From NCBI GenBank assembly GCA_030340625.1, contig JAOPHQ010003695.1, forward strand, positions 62,001-126,000: a DNA stretch of 64,000 nt, read 5' to 3'. Made by a program: the position numbers and the translations under genes. This DNA comes from Merluccius polli (lineage: Eukaryota; Chordata; Actinopteri; Gadiformes; Merlucciidae). The notes under the pieces were generated by a model. It saw only the letters and a program-made list of their open reading frames with translations. It did no database searches and was not told the DNA's origin. This document shows, one piece after another, positions 63,575 to 64,000 of the stretch (position 1 is its first letter; each line of letters opens with the position of its first letter).

Positions 63575-63960
63575 ATGTCGGGTTTAACGCCTACTGAAAA
63601 TGGTAAGTGTATATTCATGTTTATTGGCACCTGGGGGGGGGGGGGTAAGTAATGACTAAGGCTAAGGGTTTTAAGTAATGACAATGCAATGAAAACATGT
63701 CATTGAAGTTAGCACTGTTAGAGCGATCAACATTTTCGCTAGCTTTAACTGACTAGCAGCGCACAACATGATGTTGGCCTAATGTGACTAGATGTTGTTG
63801 ACATGTTAACTAAATCGTGTGACATGTTAACCACGGATTCACAGAACACGAAGAGGAGCCAGGTTTTTCTTTAACCAAAGCTTTGGAGGAGGTCAGTCAG
63901 CAGGGCTACGCCAAGATTGCGGCCCTCCAGGAGAAGCAAAACCTGCTCAGCTCTCTCCAG
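63575..63960 (+). CDS. ccdc122: Start of a coiled-coil protein gene, tentatively CCDC122
   Basis: Two exons are visible, 63575-63602 and 63845-63960, joined in phase by GT-AG; the second ends with a CAG|GTAACT donor and the gene runs out of the window. Product so far (48 residues): MSGLTPTENEHEEEPGFSL, then LTKALEEVSQQGYAKIAALQ and EKQNLLSSLQ. The latter half has a heptad-like pattern and resembles, from memory, the N-terminus of human CCDC122 (SLADAVEKVAKQQ..). CCDC122 lies on human 13q14, as do WBP4 and MTRF1, which supports the idea. The exon structure is solid; the name is uncertain. Confidence 0.55.
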
Positions 63961-64000
63961 GTAACTGGGCCAAGACCCGGTGGTGTACCGGTGGTGTACT

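Overview
The window is vertebrate nuclear DNA, almost certainly from a teleost fish. It holds long introns with GT-AG junctions, many CA/TA microsatellites, Tc1, hAT, Harbinger and Ginger DNA transposons, LINE debris, and single-copy genes with vertebrate orthologues. No bacterial, phage or organelle signal was seen. Gene models were built by hand: every exon junction listed was checked for splice sites and reading phase, and symbols rest on remembered vertebrate proteins, not on a search.

Layout. 1-5470 is retrotransposon debris: a LINE ORF1 esterase remnant, an LTR-like block and three pieces of RNase H-bearing (I/Nimb-type) LINEs. jagn1 (+) spans 6083-8295. nfkbiz (-), a compact I-kappa-B-zeta with an OCA-type peptide and ankyrin repeats, spans 10029-15978. 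The gap between nfkbiz and gk is dominated by a 7-kb Ginger-type DNA transposon (16723-23716) nested in a small hAT element. It has terminal inverted repeats, a 4-bp target duplication, and one multi-exon gene joining a retroviral-type integrase, an Ulp1-like cysteine protease and a PHD finger.

gk (-), glycerol kinase with a hydrophobic tail, occupies 25940-46789 in 19 coding exons. Its introns carry a Tc1 relic, a Harbinger-like MITE touching a 5' splice site, and a nest of hAT, hAT, Harbinger and hAT elements. A 170-bp-arm palindrome and a tRNA-Glu gene separate gk from wbp4 (+, 47979-55156; pre-mRNA splicing, zinc finger plus two WW domains). wbp4 converges on mtrf1 (-, 56295-62881; mitochondrial release factor), which is divergent from the start of a coiled-coil gene, tentatively ccdc122 (+, from 63575). 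wbp4, mtrf1 and ccdc122 lie close together on human 13q14 as I recall it, which supports the calls.

The host genes are housekeeping or immune genes with no evident shared pathway. The more unusual biology is in the mobile elements and in how they touch host splice sites, promoters and the gk 3' UTR.
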